From Acidimicrobiaceae bacterium (lineage in GTDB: Bacteria > Actinomycetota > Acidimicrobiia > Acidimicrobiales > RAAP-2): a stretch of DNA of 64,000 bases. Each line of letters starts with the position of its first letter. Positions within the stretch are counted from its first letter, which is position 1. Location of the stretch: the NCBI GenBank assembly GCA_003133325.1, contig PKXA01000111.1:1-64000 (forward strand), read 5' to 3'. The position numbers and the translations under genes are program-made. Below are positions 1 through 9,408 of the stretch, in pieces. The notes under the pieces are model-generated. The model was not told the DNA's origin, did no database searches, and was given only the letters and a program-made list of their open reading frames with translations.

Positions 1-5
1 GATCG

Positions 6-2003
6 ATGGGAGGTCATCCCCTCAACCAGCCGATCGTCGGGATGGCTGCAGCCGGTACCGGCAACGGCTGCGACGTGCTGCTCACCGCCCCGGTCGGACA
101 CCACTGCCTGTTGCCGTGGCCCAACGACGCCTTCACGGTCCCGTCAAACACCGCAACTGGACGCCAACTCAACATCTCGTCCGGGGTGGATCCGGCCAAC
201 GTCGCCGGGGTCCACGTGGGAACCACCTACCAGAACCAAGGCGACGGGTTCTCACCGGGTTCGGTCATCATGACCTATGTGCCCAACCTCGATCTCACCC
301 AGTCCGGGATCGCCACGTCCACCGACATCGGATTGTCGCTGGCCGCGAACGCCCCCATCGTCATCTTCGACACCGTCACCCACACCCGGGTGCCGTACTT
401 CGCCGAGCTCGATGCCCAGACCTCGAACACGGCCGAGCAGTTGCTGCTCATCCACCCGGCGGTGGCGCTCACCGAAGGACATCGCTACGCCGTGGCGTTG
501 CTCAACCTGGTCGATACGTCGGGGCACCCCATCCCGCCGCTCGCCTCGACCATGGCCGCCCTGTCCGGAACGCTGGCCCCCTTTACCCGGGGCGCCCACA
601 TCAAGTCCGTCATCCGGGACGACCTGGCCTCGGTGCTGGGTTCGACGGTGCCCTTCATGGCCTGGGACTTCACCGTGGCCAGTGCCCACAGCCTGGCTGG
701 ACCGGCGCTCACCATGCACGATCTGGCCTACCAGTGGCTCGGCACCCACCACCTGCCCATTTCGGGTACGCCGACGGTACCGGTAGCCGACTACGCACCG
801 AGCTACGCCGTCACCTCGGTGACCACCACGGCCGGCGTACGGGACGTGCACGGGACATTTCAGGTGCCGCTGTTCCTGCAGGACACGTCGCCATACTCGT
901 CCATGGTCACCGATGCCTCCGGGGCTCCGGCCATCAACGGCGATCTCACCTGGACGGCCAACTTCATCTGCGTGATGCCGTCCACCATGCAACCGGCCGG
1001 CCCGGCCATCCCGACCGTCTATGGCCACGGACTCCTGGGTAGCGCCAGCGAGGTCGAGGGTAGTTCGTTCTCCGGCGGGGTCAGTCGCAACATGATGGGA
1101 TGCGCCACCGACTGGGTCGGGATGTCCTCGAACGACCTCCCGAACGTGGCTCGCAATCTGAACGACATGTCGACCTGGAACACCCAGGTCGACCACATGC
1201 TCCAGGGTTTCGTGAACTTCCAGTTCCTGGGCCGACTGATCAACTCGCCGGCCGGCTTCGCCACGAGCACCGCCTTCCAGGACGGCAGCCAAAACGCGCT
1301 CTTCCAGGTGGGCAAGTGCAACTTCATGGGGTACAGCCAAGGCGGCATCATGGGTGGCGCGGTCTCGGCAGTCTCGACGGAGTGGACCCACGTCATCCTG
1401 GGCGTGCCCGGGATGGACTACGGGGGACTCTTGCTCAACCGCTCGACCGACTGGAACAGCTTCGCCTCGATCTTCGACAAGGCCTACACCGACCCAGTGG
1501 ACGAGCAGGTGGTGCTGCAGCTCGCCCAGCTCCTGTGGGACCAAGGGGAGAACGAGGGCTACGCCGAGCACCTGACCTCCGATCCCTACCCGGGCATCCC
1601 GGCCAAACAGGTGTTCATCATCGAGAACTACGGTGACCACCAGGTGGGCAATGCCTCCGCCGAGATGCTGGCCCGGACGATCGGGGCCCAGAACCACCAA
1701 CCCGCCTTCGATCCGTCGTTCTTCGGCGCCGCGCCGAGGCTGGACGTCCCGGTCACTCCCCAGTGGGGGCTGACCGCCCTGGACCAGTCCAAGCCGGCCC
1801 CAGCCGGTCTGGTGCTCTGGGACTACGGGACGCCGACCCCACCCACCACCAACCTGGCGCCGAATGGGCCGGCCTACGGCGCCGATCCCCACGGGTTCGG
1901 CCGTGGCAACTCGTTGCTCCTGGACCAGATCACCACGTTTGTCTCCAGCGGGGTGATCCCGAACGAGTGTGGCACCTCCGCCTGCCAGAGCTCATCGCCC
2001 TGA
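6..2003 (+). CDS. secreted-type alpha/beta hydrolase-like protein, 5'-partial
   Basis: About 665 codons are visible. The frame is open to the window edge with no ribosome site before the first ATG, so the true N-terminus, probably with a signal peptide, is missing. A nucleophile elbow G-Y-S-Q-G places Ser at about residue 444, and a later G-D-H (His about 545) could complete a hydrolase triad; these roles are inferred from spacing. The sequence is rich in Gly, Thr, Ser and Asn with paired Cys, including two near the C-terminus, as in exported proteins. It resembles large secreted lipase/esterase-like proteins of actinobacteria, but no substrate can be assigned. Its stop lies about 30 bp from the 3' end of the convergent tRNA-Phe gene. 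Confidence 0.6.
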   Translation: MGGHPLNQPIVGMAAAGTGNGCDVLLTAPVGHHCLLPWPNDAFTVPSNTATGRQLNISSGVDPANVAGVHVGTTYQNQGDGFSPGSVIMTYVPNLDLTQSGIATSTDIGLSLAANAPIVIFDTVTHTRVPYFAELDAQTSNTAEQLLLIHPAVALTEGHRYAVALLNLVDTSGHPIPPLASTMAALSGTLAPFTRGAHIKSVIRDDLASVLGSTVPFMAWDFTVASAHSLAGPALTMHDLAYQWLGTHHLPISGTPTVPVADYAPSYAVTSVTTTAGVRDVHGTFQVPLFLQDTSPYSSMVTDASGAPAINGDLTWTANFICVMPSTMQPAGPAIPTVYGHGLLGSASEVEGSSFSGGVSRNMMGCATDWVGMSSNDLPNVARNLNDMSTWNTQVDHMLQGFVNFQFLGRLINSPAGFATSTAFQDGSQNALFQVGKCNFMGYSQGGIMGGAVSAVSTEWTHVILGVPGMDYGGLLLNRSTDWNSFASIFDKAYTDPVDEQVVLQLAQLLWDQGENEGYAEHLTSDPYPGIPAKQVFIIENYGDHQVGNASAEMLARTIGAQNHQPAFDPSFFGAAPRLDVPVTPQWGLTALDQSKPAPAGLVLWDYGTPTPPTTNLAPNGPAYGADPHGFGRGNSLLLDQITTFVSSGVIPNECGTSACQSSSP

Positions 2004-2034
2004 GGTCTTGAACCCGTCGACCGCGGCTCTCCGG

Positions 2035-2107
2035 TGGTCGGTACCGGCGTCGATCCGGTGACCTCGCGCTTTTCAGGCGCGCACTCTACCAACTGAGCTA
2101 CCCAACC
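2035..2107 (-). tRNA. tRNA-Phe (anticodon GAA)
   Basis: Read on the minus strand, a full cloverleaf can be drawn. The acceptor arms GGTTGGG and ACCGACC pair with one G-U and one G-A mismatch at the base. The D arm contains GCTCAGTTGGTAGAGT. The anticodon stem CGCGC/GCGCG encloses loop CTGAAAA with anticodon GAA. The T stem ACCGG/CCGGT encloses a loop containing ATCGA. The discriminator base is A and the CCA end is not encoded. The T loop begins with A rather than the usual T. Confidence 0.93.
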
Positions 2108-2441
2108 TCGCCTGGGCGAACCGAGATGGCGGACCTGACGGAGAAGGTGTACGTGGCCCAGGCGATGGACTCAGGGAGATCTTGTTCGAGTGCTCGTCGG
2201 GCCGGACCAGTTAGTTCGACCGTCCAGCGGCCCGTCACGCGGTAGCGGCGTGGCGCGAGAGCATCGAGTTGCGCAACTCTTCGGCAGGCACCGTGTTCCC
2301 GGCGAGGAGGTCTGCCACTGCTTGCCGGCGTTGGTGGTCACTGGATCGACATCGGACTCGGACCGATGGCTAACCTGACGTGGTGGTCAGTGTCGGTCAG
2401 TTCTGTCGCGGGGTGGACGGCCCCGAGTCGCAGGCGACACA
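2108..2441. other. intergenic stretch with a 14-bp palindrome
   Basis: This 334-bp gap lies between tRNA-Phe and the CoA-transferase, which are divergent, so both promoters should be here. No clear -35/-10 pair was found. GAGTTGCGCAACTC at 2266-2279 is a perfect 14-bp palindrome and could be a regulator site. The region holds no convincing coding sequence. Confidence 0.4.
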
Positions 2442-4127
2442 GTGGTCGGGGCCGTGACCGAGGTCGGGATCAGCCTGGCCGAGGCGGTCGAGCGTCATGT
2501 CCGCCCCGGTGACTCGGTCCACGTGATGCTGGGCCACAGCCGTTGGACGGCCGCCGCCCGGGAGGTGGCCCGCCAATTCTGGGGCACCGACCCGGAGTTG
2601 ACCCTGGTGATGACCAGCCTCGGCGCCCTCGGCGCCCTCTTCTTCCGGGGCGGGCTGGTGCGTCGGGTGGTGACCGCCTATTCGGGGAACAGTTTTCCGA
2701 CCTACGCGCCGAACCCCATCTTCCGCCAGGCCTACCAGTCCGGGGAGGTGGCGGTGGAGCACTGGTCCATCCTGACCCTTGCCCAGCGGTTGGAGGCCGC
2801 CGCCCGCGGGCTGCCGGCCATGGTCACCGGTTCCCTGTCGGGGTCGGACATGGCCGCCAACGGTGCCTTCTCCACCGTCGACTCCCCCTATGGTCCGATC
2901 GGGTTGCTGGCGCCGCTGGCGCCCGATGTTGCCCTGTGTCACGCCGCCGTGGCCGACACCCAGGGCAACCTGGCGTTTTCGGAGCCACTGCTCGAGGGGG
3001 TGTGGGGAGCCTGGGCCGCCCGTAGGGGAGTGGTGGCCACCGTGGAACGGATCGTCGACGAGCTTCCCGGGCTCGGGCACCGGGTGCGGGTGCCTGCCCA
3101 CCGGGTGCTCGCGGTGGTGGAGGCGCCGTTCGGCGCCCATCCCGGTGGCTTGTACGCGCCGGGCCTGCCGGTGCAGGGATACGGGGAGGACATCCCCTTC
3201 TGGGTGGAGGCGGCCGAAGCCGCCCGGGGTGACTTCGACGCCTGGGCCCGTACCGCCCTGCTCGACCCCCCTGACCACCGGGCCTACCTCGGCCGGCTCG
3301 GCAACCATCGTCTCGACGAGCTGAGACGGCGTGCCGATCCGTCTTCGTGGACCGAGGACGCCATCGCTTACCCGCTCCCCGAGGGAGAGCCGGTGAGTGA
3401 CTGGGAAGTTGCCGCCAGCCTCGGGGCGAGGGAGGTGGAGACAGTGGTAGCCGGTCACCAGGCTGACGCGGTGCTGGCCGGGGCCGGGGCCGCCAATCTG
3501 GCGGCATGGGTGGCGGTGGGCAGGATGCGGGCGGCCGGTTGGACAGGGGGGCTGACCGCCGAGCTCGGTCTGTGGCATTACACCCCGACTCCGGCGGACC
3601 CCTATATCTTCAACCAGCGGGTGTTCCCGGGCACCTCGCTCCTTTCCGATGCCTCGACGGTTCTCGGCATGGTGGTGGGGGGACCGGGGACGACAACGGT
3701 GGGCTGCCTCGGAGCCGCCGAAGTCGATCGAAACGGCAACTTGAACTCGACCCAGTTGGCGGACGGGCGGTTTCTGGTCGGCTCCGGCGGGGCCAACGAC
3801 GTGGCCACTCGGGCGGCGGCCTGCGTGGTCGTCACCCTGGCTCGTCCCGAACGGCTGCCTGATGCCGTCGGTTACATCACCGCTCCCGGGCACCGGGTGG
3901 TGAGTGTGGTCACCGACCGGGGCGTGCTCCGGCGACTCGACGGCGAGCTCCGGGTGGCGGCGGTCCCGGCCGGAGCCGAGCCGGTCGACCGCCGGGTCCA
4001 GGCGTTGGTGGCCTCGTGCGGTTGGGAGCCGGGGGTGGCCCGAACCGTCCACGAACTCGACCCGGTCGACCCGGGGGAGGTGCGGGCGCTGCGGGAGTTC
4101 GATCGTAAGCGGTTGTTCCTGCGGTAA
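2442..4127 (+). CDS. fused family I CoA-transferase (alpha+beta), IpdAB/glutaconate CoA-transferase-like
   Basis: A 561-residue protein joins both halves of a family I CoA-transferase that are usually separate subunits. The N-terminal half (about 1-290) contains the alpha-type segment VTGSLSGSD. The C-terminal half (about 310-561) has the beta-type block AELGLW (Glu about 374) and the conserved GSGGANDVAT at about 447-456. In actinobacterial steroid catabolism the related IpdA/IpdB pair hydrolyses a ring-derived CoA thioester; glutaconate CoA-transferases move CoA between carboxylates. Which reaction occurs here cannot be decided from sequence. The GTG at 2442 is the longest start; GTG at 2454 is also possible. 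It stands alone, convergent with the liv genes. Confidence 0.8.
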   Translation: MVGAVTEVGISLAEAVERHVRPGDSVHVMLGHSRWTAAAREVARQFWGTDPELTLVMTSLGALGALFFRGGLVRRVVTAYSGNSFPTYAPNPIFRQAYQSGEVAVEHWSILTLAQRLEAAARGLPAMVTGSLSGSDMAANGAFSTVDSPYGPIGLLAPLAPDVALCHAAVADTQGNLAFSEPLLEGVWGAWAARRGVVATVERIVDELPGLGHRVRVPAHRVLAVVEAPFGAHPGGLYAPGLPVQGYGEDIPFWVEAAEAARGDFDAWARTALLDPPDHRAYLGRLGNHRLDELRRRADPSSWTEDAIAYPLPEGEPVSDWEVAASLGAREVETVVAGHQADAVLAGAGAANLAAWVAVGRMRAAGWTGGLTAELGLWHYTPTPADPYIFNQRVFPGTSLLSDASTVLGMVVGGPGTTTVGCLGAAEVDRNGNLNSTQLADGRFLVGSGGANDVATRAAACVVVTLARPERLPDAVGYITAPGHRVVSVVTDRGVLRRLDGELRVAAVPAGAEPVDRRVQALVASCGWEPGVARTVHELDPVDPGEVRALREFDRKRLFLR

Positions 4128-4146
4128 GGGCCACGTGAGGTGCCGG

Positions 4147-4932
4147 TCAGCGCGGCGGTCGACCCCCTCGGCTGGCCAGCACTTCTTCCATGGCGGCGAG
4201 GGCCAGGTGGGCGGGGCCGGCGAATGCGACAGTCCCGTGCTCGAGGATCACGGCATCGGTGGCGAGGTCGAGGGCCCTGTCCACTTGCTGCTCCACCACC
4301 AGTAGCGCGGTCCCGGCCTGATTGATCTCCCGGAGCCCGCGGTAGACGGCTTCGATCACCACCGGGGCCAGACCCAGCGAGAGCTCGTCGGCCACCAGCA
4401 GGTGCGGGGGTACCACCAACACCTTGGCCAGGGAGAGGAGCCGCTGTTGACCACCCGAGAGGGTGCCACCGGCTTGCTTGCGACGCTCGCCGAGCACCGG
4501 GAATGCCTGATAGGCGCGGTCCAGCGACTCCGGCACCTGTCGGCGCCCGGCCCGTTGACGGAAGGCCATCACCAGGTTCTCCTCGACCGTCAGGTTGGCG
4601 AAGATCCCCCGTCCCTCGGGGACATGGGCCATGCCGGCCCGGGCGATCTTGAAGGCGGGCCGACCTGTCACGTCGTGACCGCTCAGCCTGATGGCCCCAT
4701 GGGTGCTGGGAAGGAGCCCGCTCACCACTCGGGCCACTGTGGACTTCCCGGCTCCGTTCGAGCCGAGCAGGGCGGTGATGCTCCGGGCAGGCACGGCAAA
4801 GGTGACGTCGAAGAGCGCCCGATAGGGGCCGTAAGCCGCACTGATGTGGTCCACCTCCAGAGCGGGAGGCTCGATGCCGGGGGTGCCGGCCTCACTGACC
4901 GTGGTGGTCGACCGGGAGGTGGAGTCCGTCAT
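4147..4932 (-). CDS. livF: branched-chain amino acid-type ABC transporter ATP-binding protein LivF
   Basis: A 261-residue ATPase with Walker A GSNGAGKS, signature LSGGQQRLL, Walker B LLVADEL, and Gln in the H-loop position (VVEQQ), as is usual for LivF. The start codon overlaps the livG stop in an ATGA junction (4929-4932), which fixes the start and indicates translational coupling. The first 26 residues before the ABC domain are a Ser/Thr-rich tail. It is the last gene of the livHM-livG-livF set and would energise import together with LivG. Transporters of this type carry hydrophobic amino acids, but in catabolic actinobacteria they often carry aromatic or steroid-derived acids; the substrate here is unknown. 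Confidence 0.93.
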   Translation of the reverse strand: MTDSTSRSTTTVSEAGTPGIEPPALEVDHISAAYGPYRALFDVTFAVPARSITALLGSNGAGKSTVARVVSGLLPSTHGAIRLSGHDVTGRPAFKIARAGMAHVPEGRGIFANLTVEENLVMAFRQRAGRRQVPESLDRAYQAFPVLGERRKQAGGTLSGGQQRLLSLAKVLVVPPHLLVADELSLGLAPVVIEAVYRGLREINQAGTALLVVEQQVDRALDLATDAVILEHGTVAFAGPAHLALAAMEEVLASRGGRPPR

Positions 4933-5750
4933 CCGCTGGTCCCCAGGTAGGCGTGGCGAACCGTGGAGTCGGCCATGACCTCGTCGAACGTCCCTTGGGC
5001 GATCACCGTGCCCAGGTCCATCACGACGACCCGGTCCACCACCTGGGCCACCATGTGGAGATCGTGCTCGACCAGCAGCACCGCCATCCCCCGCTCCCGC
5101 TGCAGGGTGCGCAGCACGTTGGCCAACTCCTGGGTCTCCCGGACGTCGAGACCCGAGGAGGGCTCGTCCGCCAGAAGAAGGACCGGATCGGCGACCAGGG
5201 CGCGGGCCAACTCCACCAGACGGCACGAGCCGAGTCCGAGGGCGGACACCGGGGTGTCGGCCCGGTCGCCGACGCCGACCATGTCGAGTACCTGGGCCAC
5301 CCGCTTCAGCTCGGCCGGGGTCGGGCGGCTGCGGTTGCACAGGTCGTGCCACAGCTGCCCACCGGCATACCGGGCCCGCTCGGCCACCAGCAGGTGCTCG
5401 GCCACTGTCATGTCGGTGAATACCTCCACCCGCTGGTAGGTGCGCCCGATGCCGAGCCGGGCCCTCTGGAAGGTGGGTAACCGACCCAGCTCCGTCCCAC
5501 CCAACTGCACCATCCCGTGCTCGGGACGGAGCTGCCCGCAGATGCAATTGAAGAGTGTCGTCTTGCCCGCCCCGTTGGGCCCGACCAGCCCGACGCTCTC
5601 CCCGCTCTCCACCGTGAAGTTCACGTCGCGCACCGCGGCGATGCCTCCGAACCACTTGGTCACGCCGGTGACCGACAGCAGCGAGACGCCATCGGGGGCG
5701 CCGGTCGGGTCCGCCACCTCCTGGGGCCGGAGGACCTTACGCCCCCTCAA
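4929..5750 (-). CDS. livG: branched-chain amino acid-type ABC transporter ATP-binding protein LivG
   Basis: A 273-residue ATPase with Walker A GPNGAGKT, Walker B LLLADEP and H-loop LLVEHD. The region just before Walker B, where LSxGxQRR is expected, reads ALGLGSCRLVELARAL. This is a divergent signature that keeps the Leu-x-x-Gly spacing but loses Gln and the basic pair. The start overlaps the permease gene by 14 nt and the stop overlaps livF by 4 nt, so the three genes form one tight operon. About 25 residues precede the ABC domain. Confidence 0.92.
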   Translation of the reverse strand: MRGRKVLRPQEVADPTGAPDGVSLLSVTGVTKWFGGIAAVRDVNFTVESGESVGLVGPNGAGKTTLFNCICGQLRPEHGMVQLGGTELGRLPTFQRARLGIGRTYQRVEVFTDMTVAEHLLVAERARYAGGQLWHDLCNRSRPTPAELKRVAQVLDMVGVGDRADTPVSALGLGSCRLVELARALVADPVLLLADEPSSGLDVRETQELANVLRTLQRERGMAVLLVEHDLHMVAQVVDRVVVMDLGTVIAQGTFDEVMADSTVRHAYLGTSG

Positions 5751-7809
5751 GACCCGTCCCGCTTTCTGGCGTCACCCCGCCGGTATGGCTCCCGTCGAGC
5801 GAAGGAACGCCGAGGGGAAGCTTGGCTCCGTTGTCGCCGCCGCCAATTCCCCGGGGAGCCGGCGGCCCGGATGAGGGGTCATCGGGGAAGAGCAGCCGTT
5901 GGAAGCGCATGGTCCACCGACGTTTTTGGAACTCGAGGATCCCTTCCGGGTGGGCGACGTAGGTGAGCGCCCCGGCGGCGAAGAGCACGAAGGTGAGACC
6001 GGTCCCCCCGAACCGGGCCGGGAGGTAGGTGAGAAGCTGTTGGATCACCACGAAGCCCATGCCGGCCTGGATCGCACCCTCGATGGTGCTCACCCCGGTG
6101 GTGATCACGATCACCACGAAGGCCAGCGACAGCTCGTAGTTGAACTGGGCGGCGTTCACCGACTGTTGCTGGATGACGAGCATGGTCCCGCCGATGCCGG
6201 CGACGACCCCCGAGAGGGCAAAGATCTGGATGCGCTGCCAGGTGATGTTGATCCCTATCCCGGCGGCCGCCGTCTCACTCCCACGCTGGGCGGCGAGGTA
6301 TCGGCCGGTGGTGCCATTGCGCACCAGCATCACCCCGGCCACGCAGATGACGAGCACGATCATGAGGACGACGAAGAGGGAGTGGCCGTTCACATCGAGG
6401 ATCCCGAGGCCAACCCATTTGGCCTGCACGGTGAGGGCCCGGCCGTTGATCACGCTGACCTGGCTGAAGACCGAATTGTCGAAGAACAAGGCGGCAGCGA
6501 TGGTCATGAGGGCCAGCCCCAGTCCCTTCAGGCGGAGCGAGGCCAGGGCCAGCACCACCGCCACCGCGGCCGCCAGGACTGCCCCGACCACCGCACCGGC
6601 CAAGAAGTTGAGGCCCAGGTGGTTGGCCAGCTGGGCGGCGGTGAACGCCCCCACCCCGGCCAGGGTGGCCTGACTGAGGGAGAGCTGGCCACCCATGCCG
6701 GTGATCAGGGTGATGGACAAGAAGATGGTCGAGAAGGCCAGGCCGGAGTTGAAGACGCTCTCCCAGGTCTTCGGCATCCACGACAGCATCGAGATGATGA
6801 AGGCACCGAGAAGCAGATACCACAGGACCCGGATCACCCGGCTGAGTTGCGGGGCCCGCACTGCGGCGGTGGTCGGCGGTGGAGGGGGGTCGACCGAAGC
6901 CAGAGGATCCTTGTCGTCTTGCAGCCTGCGCATGCCCGGGACAAGCAGCAAGGCGGCCACCAGGACGATGAACGGCAACGAGGGGAGTACCGCGGCCGAG
7001 AGGGTGCTGGTGGCCGGCAGGTAGCCCTGGAGCACGGTGTCGGCGATCCCCATGAGGATTCCGACCAGGGCGGCGATGGGCATCGAGCGCAGTGCGGCCC
7101 AGGCTGCGGCCGCGAACGCCGCCACCAGCAGGGTGGCGTAATCCTGTGCCTGCAGCTGGCCGTAGATGGGGGCCAGCAGTACGCCGGCCAGTCCGGCGAG
7201 GAAGCTCGACACCGCCCAGGCTGTGGCGATCACCCGGCCGGAGTTCACCCCGTCGAGTTGGACCAGCCGCCGGCTTTCGACCGCGCCCCGCATCTGGAGG
7301 CCGAGGTTGGTGAACCGCATGAGGGCGACCAGGGCGACCAGGACTACGGCGGTGACCACCACCGAGCTGAGGTAGATCCCGTTGACGGGGGTCCCCGCCA
7401 CCCGAAAGTACACAGTGTCGGGGTTGAACAGGATGCTCGGTGAGTTGTACTGGTTCTGACTCCCGAAGAGCACCGGCAACAGGGCCGGGATACCGACGAA
7501 CAGGCTGAGCCCGGTCACCAGCTTGGCGGTGGTGTTGGAGTTCGGGATCTTGCGGAAGAGGAAACGGTCGAAGATCAGCCCGAGGAGCGGCGCCAGCACC
7601 ACCACCGAGAGGAGGAACGCCAGCCAGATGGGAAACTGGTCGTTCTGGACCAACTTGGTGTAGACGAAGGCCGAGGTGTAGGCCTGGGCGCCGAAGGCGA
7701 AGTTGAAGACGCCGGTGGCCTGATAGGTGAGCACCAGGCCGACTGCGACGATGGCGTAGGTACAGCCGTAGGGGATGCCCGGGATGGCAAAGCCGAGGAA
7801 GTGCTCCAC
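5737..7809 (-). CDS. fused LivH-LivM ABC transporter permease
   Basis: A 690-residue integral membrane protein. Residues about 1-300 form a LivH-type permease. After a charged and proline-rich linker (DDKDPLASVDPPPPP, about 300-320), residues about 330-640 form a LivM-type permease. In most bacteria these are separate proteins; the fusion gives one polypeptide carrying both pore halves. The last 50 residues are Gly/Pro-rich and probably cytosolic. The gene overlaps livG and is preceded by the substrate-binding lipoprotein gene with a gap of about 100 bp. Confidence 0.92.
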   Translation of the reverse strand: MEHFLGFAIPGIPYGCTYAIVAVGLVLTYQATGVFNFAFGAQAYTSAFVYTKLVQNDQFPIWLAFLLSVVVLAPLLGLIFDRFLFRKIPNSNTTAKLVTGLSLFVGIPALLPVLFGSQNQYNSPSILFNPDTVYFRVAGTPVNGIYLSSVVVTAVVLVALVALMRFTNLGLQMRGAVESRRLVQLDGVNSGRVIATAWAVSSFLAGLAGVLLAPIYGQLQAQDYATLLVAAFAAAAWAALRSMPIAALVGILMGIADTVLQGYLPATSTLSAAVLPSLPFIVLVAALLLVPGMRRLQDDKDPLASVDPPPPPTTAAVRAPQLSRVIRVLWYLLLGAFIISMLSWMPKTWESVFNSGLAFSTIFLSITLITGMGGQLSLSQATLAGVGAFTAAQLANHLGLNFLAGAVVGAVLAAAVAVVLALASLRLKGLGLALMTIAAALFFDNSVFSQVSVINGRALTVQAKWVGLGILDVNGHSLFVVLMIVLVICVAGVMLVRNGTTGRYLAAQRGSETAAAGIGINITWQRIQIFALSGVVAGIGGTMLVIQQQSVNAAQFNYELSLAFVVIVITTGVSTIEGAIQAGMGFVVIQQLLTYLPARFGGTGLTFVLFAAGALTYVAHPEGILEFQKRRWTMRFQRLLFPDDPSSGPPAPRGIGGGDNGAKLPLGVPSLDGSHTGGVTPESGTGLEGA

Positions 7810-7907
7810 TCTCCGGTGCGCTTACGCTGCGACGAGAGTGCGTGCCGGCGGGCGCATGCGGCTCGGGTCCCGACCGCTTCTGGTGTGCGGCCGCCCCCTG
7901 GCGGGGG

Positions 7908-9254
7908 TCATGTTCCCGGGGTCCCCGCCGGCGGGGTGACCAGAACTGGATTCTTCAGGTTCACCGTGGGGCTGAAGCAGGCGAAGACCTGGTGGCCAGT
8001 GGTCACCACCGGGGCGAACTGGGTACCTTTGACCACCACGGCGGCAGTGCAGGCCGGAAAGGTCTGGGCGGTATGAGCCGATGTCCAGTTCACCACCGAC
8101 GTGGTACCCCCGGCAGTGAAATTGGTGATCTGGTTGGTCTGGGCGATGACGTTCTGCGGGGTCACGTTGCTGCCGGCCTTCTGGATCCCGGCGGCCAGGA
8201 GCGCGGCCGACTGCCATCCCTGCAACGCCTGATCCGAGTAGACGTACTTCGGCTCGTAGCTCTGCATGGCGGAAAGGTAGGCCTGGACGCCCGGGTAGAC
8301 GCCGGGGAATGTCTTGGCCGCTTGGAAGGGGACGTTCCCGTTCACATTGAGGTAGACGCCCTGCATCAGGCTGCTGTACTGGTCCAGCAGCGACTGGTCA
8401 TAGCCGTTGAGCCACAGCTGGTGGACCTTCAACCCGTACTGCTGGATGGCCCGGGCCAACGTGATGTTGTCCGAGGACTGCATGCAGGTCAGCACGAAGT
8501 CGGACCCGGCCTGCTGCATCTTTTGAACGGCCGGCGTGTAGTTGCCCCCCAGCGATGCGGAGAGATCGGTGTAGCTCACCTTGATGCCGGCCTTGCTCAG
8601 GTTGTTGGCATCGGCGTTGCATGCGTTGTACGACGCGGTGATGGCTGATCCGTAGCTGATGACGGCCACCGACGACGAGTGGGTCTGCTCGAGCAGCCAG
8701 GCCACCGGGGACGCGCCCACCTGGTAGTCCTGGATCGAGCCGCCGGCGGCGAACAGGTTGCTCGGCCCGTTCCAGTTGCCGCTCACGTTGTACCCGTAGG
8801 TGGGCGTGCCCGATTGGGAGTAGAGGCTCGGGTTGAAGAAGAAGGTCGAGATACCCACGGCAAAGACATGATCCTGTTGGAGAAGGGTATGGGTCAACTG
8901 GGTGAACTGACTGGGATTCGAGCCGTCGTCCAGGTTGTCGGCCAACATGAGCTTGTGTCCGTTGATGCCCCCGCTGGCGTTCGCCATGTCGAAGTAGGCC
9001 TGCATACCGGGCACGAAGCCGTTGAAGTCGGCGGCGATGGCGCCGGTGAGCGAGGAGATGGCGCCTATCACGATGTCCGACTTGGAGCCCGACCCACCTG
9101 AAGTTGTGGCGGTGGTGGCGGTGGTGGCGGTGGTCGAGGTGCTCTTGGCAGCACCGGGACTCGAGCTCGAACAGCCGGCCAGGAGGGCAGCGGCCAAAAG
9201 CACCGCAGTGACAGTCCCGGCCAACCGTGAAGTTGTTCTCGTCTGGTCTCGCAT
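7908..9254 (-). CDS. ABC transporter substrate-binding lipoprotein (Leu/Ile/Val-binding family)
   Basis: A 448-residue periplasmic-binding-protein type I fold. The ATG at 9254 is preferred over longer alternatives because GGGGGAG lies just upstream and the protein then starts with a lipoprotein signal: a basic N-terminus, a hydrophobic stretch and the lipobox LLAGC. A Ser/Thr/Ala linker follows, encoded by GGCGGTGGT-like DNA, and then the domain opening DIVIGAISSLTGAIA. It would capture the ligand outside the membrane and deliver it to the LivHM permease encoded downstream. The ligand is unknown. Confidence 0.92.
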   Translation of the reverse strand: MRDQTRTTSRLAGTVTAVLLAAALLAGCSSSSPGAAKSTSTTATTATTATTSGGSGSKSDIVIGAISSLTGAIAADFNGFVPGMQAYFDMANASGGINGHKLMLADNLDDGSNPSQFTQLTHTLLQQDHVFAVGISTFFFNPSLYSQSGTPTYGYNVSGNWNGPSNLFAAGGSIQDYQVGASPVAWLLEQTHSSSVAVISYGSAITASYNACNADANNLSKAGIKVSYTDLSASLGGNYTPAVQKMQQAGSDFVLTCMQSSDNITLARAIQQYGLKVHQLWLNGYDQSLLDQYSSLMQGVYLNVNGNVPFQAAKTFPGVYPGVQAYLSAMQSYEPKYVYSDQALQGWQSAALLAAGIQKAGSNVTPQNVIAQTNQITNFTAGGTTSVVNWTSAHTAQTFPACTAAVVVKGTQFAPVVTTGHQVFACFSPTVNLKNPVLVTPPAGTPGT

Positions 9255-9378
9255 GCTCCCCCGCTTCCCCCGGCTCTGCGCACACATGGCGCCGACCAGT
9301 ACCATCTTGCCTCTTCCCGAGGTCCAGCGGGCGGGGAATCCAGACGCCACCACCACGGGCCCTCAAGACGTGGGGAGC

Positions 9379-9408
9379 ACTGTATCTCGCTTCCCGCATC
9401 TGCTCTAA
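9379..9408 (-). promoter_or_regulatory. candidate promoter of the liv operon
   Basis: On the minus strand TTAGAG (9408-9403) and TACAGT (9384-9379) are separated by 18 bp, giving a plausible vegetative promoter about 120 nt upstream of the binding-protein start. It lies in the 327-bp gap between the divergent binding-protein and thiolase genes. Nothing else certain was seen in that gap. Confidence 0.35.

Noticed and set aside
252-1892. 546-codon antisense frame across the first gene
   Set aside because: It mirrors codon positions of the plus-strand gene, is full of Gly/Arg/His/Val runs and shows no family motif. Similar long shadows at 2397-4052 minus and 5899-7443 plus were dropped for the same reason.
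9100-9140. GGCGGTGGT-type tandem repeat
   Set aside because: It encodes the Thr/Ala linker behind the lipoprotein Cys of the binding protein and is low-complexity coding sequence, not a mobile or regulatory repeat. The similar tract near 16240-16270 encodes the acylase spacer.
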